Shown piece by piece: positions 1 through 12,200 of a DNA stretch of 64,000 nt. Made by a program: the position numbers and the translations under genes. The stretch is from the NCBI RefSeq assembly GCF_965638725.1, contig NC_134950.1, positions 166,012,853 through 166,076,852 on the forward strand, written 5' to 3'. This DNA comes from Aptenodytes patagonicus. Its lineage: Eukaryota; Chordata; Aves; Sphenisciformes; Spheniscidae. The notes beneath the pieces are model-generated. The model had not been told where the DNA came from. It saw only the letters and a list, made by a program, of their open reading frames with translations, and searched no databases. How positions within the stretch are numbered: the first letter of the stretch is position 1; every line of letters begins with the position of its first letter.

Positions 1-121
1 CTAACAAAGAGAACTGATTTAACAGATTCATCAGTAATATAATTTGAGGGTATTTCACTGTAATATTTTACAAATCTATACAACACATGTACTTTTAAAA
101 AACAGTAAAGAAAATAATTAC

Positions 122-274
122 CAGCCTGAATGATGACAGATTTTCTTTAAAGCTTATTAGGCCAATCATAACAACTATGCTATCAAAAATATTCCATTTT
201 TGCTGAAAATAGTTGTAAGGATCTAGAGCGATGATTTTTAAGATCATTTCTGCTGTAAAAATCAGGGTGAAGAT
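122..274 (-). CDS. SCN11A: Sodium channel coding exon 13 (domain II S2-S3, start of S4)
   Basis: 153 nt (51 codons), phase 0, acceptor ctctttccag and donor GTAATT. It encodes S2 ([20 protein letters not shown]), [20 protein letters not shown], then [11 protein letters not shown]. The human equivalent as I recall it is 174 nt, so seven codons are missing, all in the S3-S4 loop and beginning of S4. The first S4 arginine seems absent. The next exon lies outside the window. Confidence 0.94.
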
Positions 275-3200
275 CTGGAAAGAGGAAAAAGAACTTCAGC
301 AAAAAGTCACTGAAAAAGTATGTCTCCTTATGGGACTGTCCCGGTATAAATATGGGGTTATAACTCCATATTCACTCTAACATAGACCTAACTTACCTTG
401 TCACTTATAAAAATCATTTGTTGGTAATTGTATGGCATGTCAGGGTGCTCCAGAGCCATGAATAAGGTATTCACGATAATGCAAACCATGATTAAGAGAT
501 CAACAAATGGATCCAAAATTACCAATTTCACCTTCTCTTTGACTCCTCTCCAGAATGGACAACAATTCCAAATTAGATACTTTTGAGCAAAATGTTTCAA
601 TATTAAAGAGCATTTCAGTTTTGACTCTTGCAGTTCTAAATGACAAAAAGGGAAAGAAACATACAAATAATCTTATGTGGAATTTCGCAGTATGAAGAAA
701 AAGACTATCAGTCATAGAAAGGACTGAAAAGAAAAATCAATCTCGTGAGCAGAATGGCATAATTGAAAAATATTGTTTCACTCATTCTACAAAAACTAAT
801 CACAAGCTATTTAAAGGTCACCATCAACAAATCTCATAATTATAGAAACAGGTGATATCATCCACCTCTTCATATGTTTATTACACTACTGAAGGATGAT
901 AAAGGATCTACATCAAGGAGAAATAACCTCACTGTCTCTGGAAAAACTGACAACTTGTTTTCTCTGAGTTGCATCTGCGCAGACACAGATGCAGCATGGG
1001 TTGAAAAAAAGTCCAGGATAAAATGAAGAAGGGTGTGCCCCATATCTCGGTGTCCATAGTTGAGGGTAGGGTTATGAGATAAGTCAACTTGGAAGGGACC
1101 TCAGGAGATCTCTAGTGCAACCCCCTTCTCAAAGCAGGGTCAGCCATGAAGTCAGAGACTGCATAACCTGTTCCTCTGTCTGACTGTCCTCATGGTAAAA
1201 ACTTCTCCTTACACACAGTTTGAAGCTCTCTTCTTTCAGTTTATGTCTGTTGTCTCATCTTCCCACAGTGCACCACTGTGAAGGGCCTGGCTCCATCTTC
1301 TTGATAAGGTCTTCCTACACACTGGAAGGCTGATATTAACTTCCCCCCAAAACCTTCTCTCCAGGCTGAACCAGCCCAGCAGTGGGCAAGTGCTCCTGCC
1401 CCTGACTTGGTGGCCCTCTGCTGAACTCAATGTGTTTCTTGTACTGGGGAGCTTGGGGGGCAAACTGGGCATAGTATGTGGTCTATCAAGTGCTTAACAA
1501 AGGGGGTTAACCACTTTTCTCCTGGCTATGCTCCTTTAATATAGTCCAGGATACTGTTAGCCATCGCTGCTGCAGGGGCCTGTTGCCGGCTCACGCTCAG
1601 CTCACTGCCCACAAGGACCCACAGGGCCTTTCCTGCAGAGCTGCTTCCCAGCCAGCCAGCCAGTTCCCAGCCTGTATTGCTGCAAGAGGTTCTTCCAGAT
1701 ATGCAGAAGTTTACATTTGTTCTGGTTGAATTTTCATGAGGTTCCTGTTGGCCCATTCCTCCAGCCTAAGTCCCTCTAGCTGGCAGCTCTCACCTCCAGT
1801 GTATCAAGTGGCTCCCCCCCAATTCTGTGTCATCTGCAAAATTTAAGAGCAAGGCCTCTGTTGCATCCTCCAGGTCACTTAGGACAAGACATGTCCTAGG
1901 ATACACCCTGTGGTACTCCACTTGTTTCCTGCCTCCAGGTAGATTACGACCTGTTCACCAGACACTTGAAGCCCAAACACCCAACCATTTTTTTTGTCCA
2001 GCTGGTTGTCCACCCTTGCAGACCCAACACCCTAACTTGGATGAAAAAATACCGTGGGAGACAGTGTTGAAAGCCTTGCTAAAGTCAAAGTAAATTAAAA
2101 CATTGCTATCCCCCCAATCCACAAACCCCAGTCATTTTATTGTACAGGGCAATCAAGCTGGTCAGGTATGATTTACCCTTGGTTATTGCAAGTTACAGTT
2201 GCAGTTACGTGAGATATGAGAACACTTATTTTACTGAAATTTACATATGATTGCTGCATAGTTTCCCCTAGTGACTTTTAAAATAATGCTGACTGTTTGT
2301 GACATTTTGATCTCTTAGGTCAAGTTACACAATCACCATAGGAAAAACACTAAAGAATGACTTACGCAAATTATCTGTAATAACAGTGGCCGCACTCATT
2401 AACCTCTGTCTTCGAAAAGGATCATTAATAGAGTCCACTGACAATTCATAGGACAGCAGTACCTGCCTCTTTGGTTAGAAAGACAACAGAAGATAATATA
2501 ACAAGGGAATATGAAGAAATGGCAATACAAAAACTATGTCCAGCTTAAGATAAATATGCCTTTTTAAATACACATTGTAATGAAGCCTTACCTTGCTGAA
2601 AGAATGTAAACCAAAACCATACAACAGTATCATGTGTTTACCTTTGAAGGCAAAGGACATTTCACAGAATAGACATACAAAATTAATTTATAATACAGTG
2701 CTAAAGTGTTCATTTTTCTATCTGTATTTTTTCAGAATATAAAAGACTCAATTAGACTATTCTAATCACATCCCAGTTACCAGTGCAACTTGCCCTTTCA
2801 GTCCTTTCTATGTTTGGTGTCTCAGAGGAAAGAAACCTAGAAAAATTTGTGTGCCAGCCTGACTAAAGTCCTCAGTCTTCTTGTTGAAATTCACGTCTGT
2901 TCAGAAGCATTCAGAGTTAGTGTTTTTAGAAAGGTTAAGAGTATTCATCAACACTGAACCAGTTACTGCTGCTCATCTATCTTTAGCTGAAGTAAATAAC
3001 TGGTGATGAGAAGTCCTCTGACAAACTGAGATTTAAAATAGGGATACACACTAGAGAAATAGTCCAATTCAAGGTTTTATAGAACTGATTATGTCCTACC
3101 AAAAAGTGTCTCTCTCACACGCTTTTTTCTCTTTGACTTAGCATCTTTAGCCTCTTTTTGTGATTAAAGTAGACAGTACATTGTTTGAAGAGTCCTCAGT

Positions 3201-6200
3201 TGCAGCAGAGCTAGTACTACCAGTAGTTGCCATAACATGAAACAAACTGCTATGTTTGTTGCAGATGATATTTATTTGACTAAGGTAGAACTCTACATTG
3301 GAGCAGCTCACACTGCTTGGATCATGCTCTAGGCCCTCCTTTTTTTTTTTTTTTAACTATGAAATAACAACATTTGTTGGACAAAGTGAGAACTGTGATG
3401 TAGGGGAGTGAGAGGAAGGGAATGTACAGGTCGACTATGCATCTTGAAGAACCACCGTGATTGACAAATAGCTTCTCCTGCTGTCAAATGATCATCTGTA
3501 AGTATGTGTAAGACAGCATAAGACTACAACCAGGTTCTCACACAGTCACAATTACCTGGAGCTGGGTCTTGGAATTCTTCACGTAGATAGTGTAGAGGCA
3601 TCCGTTAGCAAGCACAGCAATGTAGTTTAAACTCTGCAGAATATACTCTCGAAAAGTGGGTTCCACTTAACATTTCTCGTACCAGGTTCTAATGCAATCT
3701 ACTATCTGTTTCCAAAAGTTCCTATACAGAGATATTCATAACTTTGCCATTCTCTGCACATAGAGAGGGGAAGGGACCTGGGGAAGGGTCTGAAAATGTT
3801 ATTTCTGAAATGTAAAAATACAGATTGCTTTTGGCATCCAACCTGTGCAGATTTTGCAGCCTTGGAGAAGTAAAGTCTAGGAACTAAACCAAATTTATGT
3901 CCTGGCTCAGTCATCTCCTGCAACACAGTCACAGGCTTAGAAGAAAAAAATTAAATAGGGATAATCAGCCATAAGAGGTGTTTTTTACACTTATAGAAGA
4001 TATGACACCTGCTATGGAAAGACTTGGGTTTTTTTCTCCTCAGTAGGTATAATAATACACTAGCATGGACTGTGACAAAGTGTTCCCTTTAAGTACAGCA
4101 GAACCAAATTAGGTCACAAAATGGCATAATATTCTTAACACAGCAGGGGAAACGTTAATGACACTCTATAAGAAGCAAATACTATACTAAAGGAGATGAC
4201 AGATGGCAGCTGCTACCAAGTGGATGATTTTGAGTCCTTCAGCTCAGACACAGAATTTAATATAGCTAGGATGACAGAATTTAGAAGAAATTCTGACCAT
4301 GCTGACTGCCAGAATGAAAACCTAATCCATTTTAGCTAGGATGACGTGTCTAATAAAAACTCCCCTACAAGGACACTTTTCGGAAGGAAAGAAGTTGGGC
4401 CGTTATTCCTTTAGCTCTGCTACTGGAAAGTTTCCATTTTCTATGAGATGGGTGGGAACAATTCTGATGTTCTCCCAGAAGCAAGAGAGAATCTGCCAAG
4501 AGATGGAACAGACTATCATGGGGGCAGAGCCGGGGGGGAGGGGGGGGGCAGATCACAGAAAATATGTTGGGAGACAGAGGGGTGAGGGATAATATCAAAT
4601 GAACAGTTTACGTTTTGGTGATGATTTCCAGCTCTCCACATCTAGAGACCCTGCTCAGTCATGGTAAATGGTCAGCAAAGAAATGGAAGGAAGAAACACA
4701 TCTGAGAAGGTGAACGAAGACTGGTTTGAAATTCCAGCCGGCAGTATCAAAGGTGTGGCTGGGAACCAGGGTTTCAGTCAAGGTGTTGTTTGGACACAAA
4801 CATCTACTTTTGTACCATCTGTTTTTCCAGTGGACCCTGTTTGGTCTTAGTCACAACCCTGTACTGGAGAATGGCTGTTGCTGAACCAGTATATGGGCAT
4901 TAAAAGCTTTCTTTTTAGATATTGTTGAAAATAACTCAGTAATATGGATAATTGCCTGAGAATTATTTCAGAAGATTCAGCTCAAGATTAAAATACCTAA
5001 ATATAGGCATCTAAATGTAGATGTCTACATAGACCCAGAGAAAAACTAAAGTTGGGAAGGTCCTCTGGAGTCCTCCCACTCCATCGCTCAAAGCAGGGCA
5101 AACTTCAACTGTAGGGCCTTTTCCAGCTACATTCTGAATATGTCCAAAAATGAAGACCCAAAAATTTCTCTGGATGACCTGTTTATCATCTGTCACAGTG
5201 ATTTTTTTTTTTTCCCTTAATAACTAATTGGAATTCCCCTTGTTGCAACTTGTTCCCCTTGACTTTCCATTGTGCACCTGTAAGATGATCTTGGGTCCTT
5301 CCTCTTTATACACTCCCATTAGATATTAGTAGACAGCAATAATCAGATTCTTCCCTTTCCCTTTTCTCCTTCAGGCTGTACAAACCCAACCTCTCCACCC
5401 CTCCCCACAGATCATGTGCTACAGTCCCTTAATCATCTTGGCAGCCTCCTCTGGCTTTGCGTGATAGCTCAATGTAATCTTTCTACTGGAGAGCTTAAAA
5501 CTCGACACAATACCCCAGGTGCAGTCACACACGCAGTGGTCATGCCAAGTGAAGATACACCCATGGACTAAGCATTGAAAAGGCAACAAATCTATACTCT
5601 ACATGGATGCTGGACCATAGGTAACATGATAGTAAGGACTGTCTATGACTGGTATTTTGCCAGTGTCAAAGGTACTGGCAAAAAACCCAAGATTAAGCAA
5701 AGTAAGAATTACAAGTCTTAATAGCAGTTTCTTAATGGATTTAGAAAGGAGTCATGAGCAGGGGGATCTTTTCCAAAGCCAGAAGTCACTACTGTAATCA
5801 GGATGTGAAATAGCACATGTGGGATTCAGTCTAATATTCAGACATTTAATTTGTCCATGTGCACAATGCATCTAAAATCCCATTATAATTGATGCATATT
5901 TTTTCGATAAGTTTGATTCACTTAAACATAAGTGTCTGAAGCCATTTGAGAAGGTCTATTGAAACATTTCGTATCTGAGACATCCACAGTCTCAGACTAA
6001 GCAGACTTGACACATCATGTCTGTACCCTTCTGTAAAGTAGGTGGAGGCCAAGTAACACTCTTGAAATCCTCTAACGTCACTAGGCATCAATTTGTGACT
6101 CAAAAAATTAAATTTCCATTCAACTCCAGGAGTTTAGAACCTAAATCACATGTAGACACCTGCAAACAAAAACCTGGAGCATAATCCAGTTGCCTAAATC

Positions 6201-9200
6201 TAGGAATTTAGTAACGTTTGAGATGCCATAATGTATTTGAGATATCCACACAGTGCTGGAAGATGTGTCACAGATGCCAAAGATATCCAGGATATCCAAC
6301 CTGTTAAAGAACATCTAAAATGGCACTAGATGCTTATAGTTAGACAAGTGAATCACTAATGTTAGAAGTCTTCATACTGAACTAAATCCAACCCTAAATA
6401 TTTAGGCCAGAGAATTAGCTGTGTGTACAAAAAAAGGAAGGTTAGGTCATTAGGGAAATTCTAAAATTTACAGGGTTTTGTATGGGTTTTTTATGCAGCA
6501 CAATAGAGATGCCAACAGATCTTTACCACAGTTGTAAGTGCGGAGGGTTTTAATGTGTCGTAAGTATGCTACTGACGGCCACTTCGAACTTTCCTTTCAA
6601 GTCCATATAGTGCCATCTCCTTCTGGTCCCAAAATCTAACTTTCAGATTGCTTTAAAAAACAAGTTAATCCAATGCATGCAAGAAGGGGGGGGAACAAAT
6701 TGCAAATAAAGAAAGCTTTTCTGCTCATCAAATTGTTCTATCACATGCAAGTCTAAAGAATGTATCTTCTATTTCAACTACTTACAAGCTTCTTGTGGCA
6801 GCGACCAGGCTGTGAATGAAATATATGCTCCTCTTTGCCATGATCACCTAAAATTAAGCTTTGTCTTAAAATAGGTTTTTCTTTCTTCATCTCTTTTTCT
6901 TTTGAATTTTTCAAGTCAGCAACTGACATTTCAGATCTGACATGTAAGGCCGCCTTACTCTCTCCAGCAGCCAACACCTGTAAAAGAAACAGCAAAAAGT
7001 CGGTCTATTAATACAAGGCAAATGGACTACGATCATATACAGTTTAATTATGCTATCCGAATGCTTTGCACTAATAATTCTTACCTCTCAAATATTAAAT
7101 TACTATAAAAAGATAGGAGTACAAAATGCTATTCACAATACTGAAAGATAAAGCATGGTTACTTGTCAGCTACTATAATTAAAGTTTGTCCTTGCCACTT
7201 TAGATATTGTATTTTGTATCTGAATTACAGAATATTAAGGTGTATGCTTTTACTCTCCTTTTCTTGCTTTGGAAAGGACCTTGAGCCCAAAGACAACAGA
7301 CGACTAAGGGCTCAAACTAAATCCTAAAATGTTAAACCTTTCTTAACTACTAATCCTGTTGAAAGAAAAATGGAAGGAAGAAAAGCCGAAGTAAAGCTTG
7401 GCAAGCTGGAATTTTGGACGGAGGAACTTCACAGGCCTGTCGACAGCTGTAGAGGAGGAATTTGGTAAACCAGTGATGCCTTTCATTTAACAATGAAATT
7501 GTATAGTTGCTAGAGGATATTTGCATGTCCTCTTACAAGTCTGACTTTTCTGATTATTAGCAGTAAATCAGAGGTATTTTTTTATAAAAAGTTAGGAAAT
7601 AAGATATGTCTTACAATAATTTTCAATCTATCTTGTTGCCTCAGCTCAGAGCTTCACTTCTCAGGAATAAAATAAAAAAAAAGGTGATCCCTGGTCCCCT
7701 ACAGGCCAAGGAATGAATGAATCTAGGCAATACTTTGCCAAGAGGAAACACTGTAGAAGTCTGATGTGTGTCTATTAGCTCTTCAAACCAACAGCAAAGA
7801 AACTAATGCAGTCTCTGGATGTCCTTCTACATTAATATGGAACTAATGGCATTAGCCTGGCCAAAGACTATTCCCGCTCTTGTCAACTGGTAGACCTTCT
7901 GCATGCAATCACTCAAAAAGAGGCATGACACCCCTTAAAGAGCTGAGCACAGTGGCTCTCAGGAAGCTTGCATTTTTAATCAATCCTGAAATCTATCAGC
8001 ATCAGAACTTCCAATCTCAGGGAACTGTAGAAATGACAACTTTTCTTATGGATGCAAATTTATCCACTCATACTTCCTTCATCAGACTACACAGTAACAG
8101 CAAGAAGGAATATCCAGAGAAAGGAATTTTTGTACACAGCAGTAGTGGTAGTGTACAAGAATGGGGCAAACCAGAGAGCGCAGGCACCTATGCAAGACTA
8201 TAAAAGCTACACACTTGCCAGCAAGCCACTCCTATAAAATGTCAGGTCTGCAAATCCTAAAACTTAATATGATTTAACTTGGACTCATGCTGTTTGTTTG
8301 TATCACAGAAATGTTTATATATATTTAAATATATATACATACATGTATTTATAAAGAGACAGAGAAATTAATTGTGAGAAAGTACTGTAAAAAGCACGTT
8401 TATTTAAAAACCTTATTTCCCTAATTCACAAACAGAAGAAAACAAAAGGAACCACATATTATATATAATAATTTACAAACCTGTTCTTTCTCTAGAATTT
8501 GTTGGGCTTCCTGAAGTAATTTTTCCTTTGCCTCTGTTTCAGAACGAGTAGCTCTGTTTTGCTCTTCATATGCCATAGTTACCACAGCCAAGATCAGATT
8601 GAAGAGATAAAATGAGCATAAAAAGATGACCCCCAGAAAAAAGAAAACATAGTTCTTTCCACATGTACGGATAGTCTGTGAGGAAAAGGTAAAGGTTGTA
8701 ATAAATTATTAACAAACTAACATTTACAATAGAATTTCAAACTAATTTGAAACAATTTATTTTCCTATACAATACAAAAGGTCAACATACTGCACTGTTT
8801 TCTTTAAACAACAGTAGGATCTAGAAATATATCTAGTCAGGAGTTCCCCTGGCCTTCAAGTAAATAAATTTCAGCTCTTAAAAACTTCTCTGTGATCATA
8901 CAACGTTTTCTCTTTATGTAACAGACCATCAAACATTCAAAATGATGCCATGTACTGCAGAGAAGAATTAACAAAATCCATTCTTAAAATTAAATGAATT
9001 ATCTCCCAGCAAATTGGGCAAATGATCATCAGAGTTTAAGTTATGAGAAGACAACTTCAGCTGTAAAGAGATATACAGGTGACTACAGAAGAAATTAATA
9101 AACCCCAGTAATAAGGATGAAAGCTAGGATTATCTAAACAATCATGAAAGATGCTATAATTAGTGAATCAGAGGCAATATTTAGACTGATTGCTTATTCT

Positions 9201-12200
9201 TACATTTTTTTAAATGGCAGGAGAGGAGATGGCTCAAAATTAAGCTCTGAGACATTAAAACCTAAAAACCACGTGACCTCCAAATGGCAAGAAGATGTAT
9301 CCATTTAAAAAAAATCTCAGTTAATAAAGGTTGCTGGAAAAAAGTTAAAGTGGACTATATGAAAGTTGTAGAACAAGGCAGAGGATAATTCCCTTCTAGC
9401 AAAGGCACGGCATAGATGTATGGGATCCAGTGAGTTCTCTACATGCAATTTTTGTATCATTTTTGTCAAAAACCAGAATTTAAAAGTTACATTCAACTCT
9501 CTGAATCAAAACATAAAGGCTCCAATTTTTTTTAGTACCAGTTGTCAAAAATTATCTGAAATGAAAGTGTATGTTATATGTTGAACCAAAAGTTTTGGTG
9601 AGGAGTCAGGACTTAAAAGGAAGAGAAACAGAGTATGTAACAAGTCCTCATATCCCCTGCAGCAGCAGTGAGCTCACTAGCCGGATCCCCAATCCTTTGG
9701 TAGTTATATATTAACATTTAACTATTAATCACTGACCCAAGTGCTCCATAGTTGTGTTCTCCAACAAAACTATGAGCATTCACAGCAGGATTGCTCCCAT
9801 CCAATGTCACTTGCAGAAGGTGCTACACCTTAGTCACTTGAAGCTACTTCCTTAATATTTATGTTGATTTTAAAACAAATTTGGTATCAGTAATGTTAAA
9901 ACAGGTGCAGATTTTTCTAGTGGACATAAAGCTCTAAACTGCATGTCTAAAGTCATTCTAGCAGGTAATAAAAGTACCTACTTGTCTGTAGAGACGCTCC
10001 CAGCAATCCTGTGTCATCAGACGAAATAAAGAAAGGAAGGCCCAGCCAAAATGATCAAAACTTGTATAACCAAAGTCAGGATTCTTCCCAATCCTCTCGC
10101 AGCTATAGTTTTCTGGGCACTCTTTGCTAGCCACAAAAGAAAAGTTAAACAATACTTACTTGCAGTATTAGATTGTACCTGAAAGCACCCAGTACACAAC
10201 ATCAAATATTTTGTTCAGTTTATCTTTAAGTCCATTTCATTATTTCCCAGTATAATTCTGCCAGAAGGGCTGATTTATATGAGACAATCCTAGAAAGCCT
10301 TTTGTCTAGTCAAAGAAACTAGACAGAAACTCTAGTTCTGTCTAGTTTCCGAGTAGACAGAAACTCTCCACTGATGTAGGATGAATTCAAACAAATACAC
10401 AGAGAGGGGAAAAAAATGAAAATATATTTACTTTTAAATAATTCATCAAGATGAGGAGAGTTTATTAATATCTCACAACTCTTTACTGATCTGTTCCCCT
10501 CCTCCTTTATATCATTCTACATTACCATTATATTACCAGTGGTTAGCAACAAAGCACATATACAATTGCTTGCATCCTAGTACTTTACTTCATTCTTTTT
10601 CTGATGTGAAATATCTGATTTTTAATTTAATAACCCCACACACACACATTCCACCCTCCTGAAAAATCATCACCATTCCTTTAGGCCAAAAATAAAACCA
10701 CAGCACATCTGGAGGAAAAAATAAGAAAGTACTAAAACTGTTTTGTTCACTTACTCAGGATCTGAACTGAACCCACAGAGCAGTATTTCAGAAGATTTAT
10801 TCATTCTGTAGCAGATATCTAATAAAAAAAAATATCAAGGAATCATAAAATCAGAAGTTGTCAGTTCCTACAGCACTCTGACAGTAAACCATACATTGCT
10901 GCACTTTAAAAAAACCAGCCTGATGGACCACATCTCTGTGAAAGACTCCTTTCACAACAAAGGGCAGATAGGGCTGTTTCTCAGCAGATCTGTCCCTATG
11001 GCCATTTAAAAAAAAAAAAAAAAAAAACCTGCATAACTTACAATGTAAGATTTTGTTTGATCTCTGGTAAAAATAAGAATCTCTGCGAGAAGTAGGCAAA
11101 ATCCCTGAATGATATAGCTTTAGTAATGGAAAAAATCATTCTCTGTGCAGTATCCCTAAAATTAGGATCCCGGTGCAATGTGCACAGGTAAAGAAGCAAA
11201 CGCTTGTAGAAAACTCAGTCCCTTCTGTCCCACAGCTTGCTAATCTTTCTCCAAATCCCACATTCGCTAATCTCACATTCAGCTGTCCCAGAGACTTCAC
11301 ATTACTACTTGTGCAAATGGAAGGACATACCTTCTTGCGAAAAATACATGCAACTATTTTTTAACATCTCTGTGAAAAAACAAGACATACACAGGAAGAT
11401 ACACAGATTATGTAAAGGGAGAAAAGAATAAAATTTACCTTCATCATTTGGTACATATATCTTGGCATCCTTACATAATGTGTCATTATATGTAGTATTA
11501 CTGAGGACACATTTGGATGTTAAATTGCCCATAAAAAGCTGGAGGCCTATTAGAGCAAATATACTCAAGCAAAAAACAGTCAAGATCAACACATCAGTAA
11601 GTTTCTTAACAGAGTCAATAAGTGAATTTACGATGACTTTCAGACCTAGAAAAATAAGATTTAATAATATGCAAAATGAGAAGAGGAATGCGGTAGCGTT
11701 CCCATATGACAATATAAAACAGTTGCAAGTATGTTAAAAACAATCAGTATAAATGGTTTTATAACTTCAGAGTATTAAAAGAGGTAAAATAAGGTATAGA
11801 ATGAGTAAAGTATTTTTACTTAAATTTCCAAATCATAACTTCTTTGGCTTTTACTTCCTTCTAACACTAATTTTGCTAACTTGAAAATTCTAAATTAAGA
11901 TGGCATCTAAGCAAACTCTTAGGAGCTTTAATGAATATGGACAGATTTCTGTGCTTGATTAACGTTAACCAAGTACTTCACATTGTGCCATATACACACT
12001 ACAATAAAGGGTAGCTTCTGCTGACCTCAGGGAATTCTGTCTTAGAAGATAATGTCTTACAGATGTCACCAGTTTAAAAGCAAAAGAACATTTATGACAC
12101 TCGGAAGGGAACAAATATATGTTGGGGACCACCCAGCTGGAAAGCAGCTTAGCAGAAAAGGACCTGGGGGTTCTGGTGGACACCAAGTTGAACATGAGCC

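Larger units (their letters stand above)
2463..6785 (-). other. SCN11A: Channel intron 10 (largest linker intron)
   Basis: Contains an antisense CR1 copy at 5045-5530, the candidate cassette exon at 3556-3633 and a G-rich run at about 4530-4550. Short motifs of the type cctaaat/gtagacacct recur at about 4990-5035 and 6130-6220. They recall an old dispersed amniote repeat, but I cannot name it. Confidence 0.7.

Noticed and set aside
7880..8203. 107-codon plus-strand frame in a channel intron
   Set aside because: No homology signal, opposite to the host gene, ordinary composition; likely chance.
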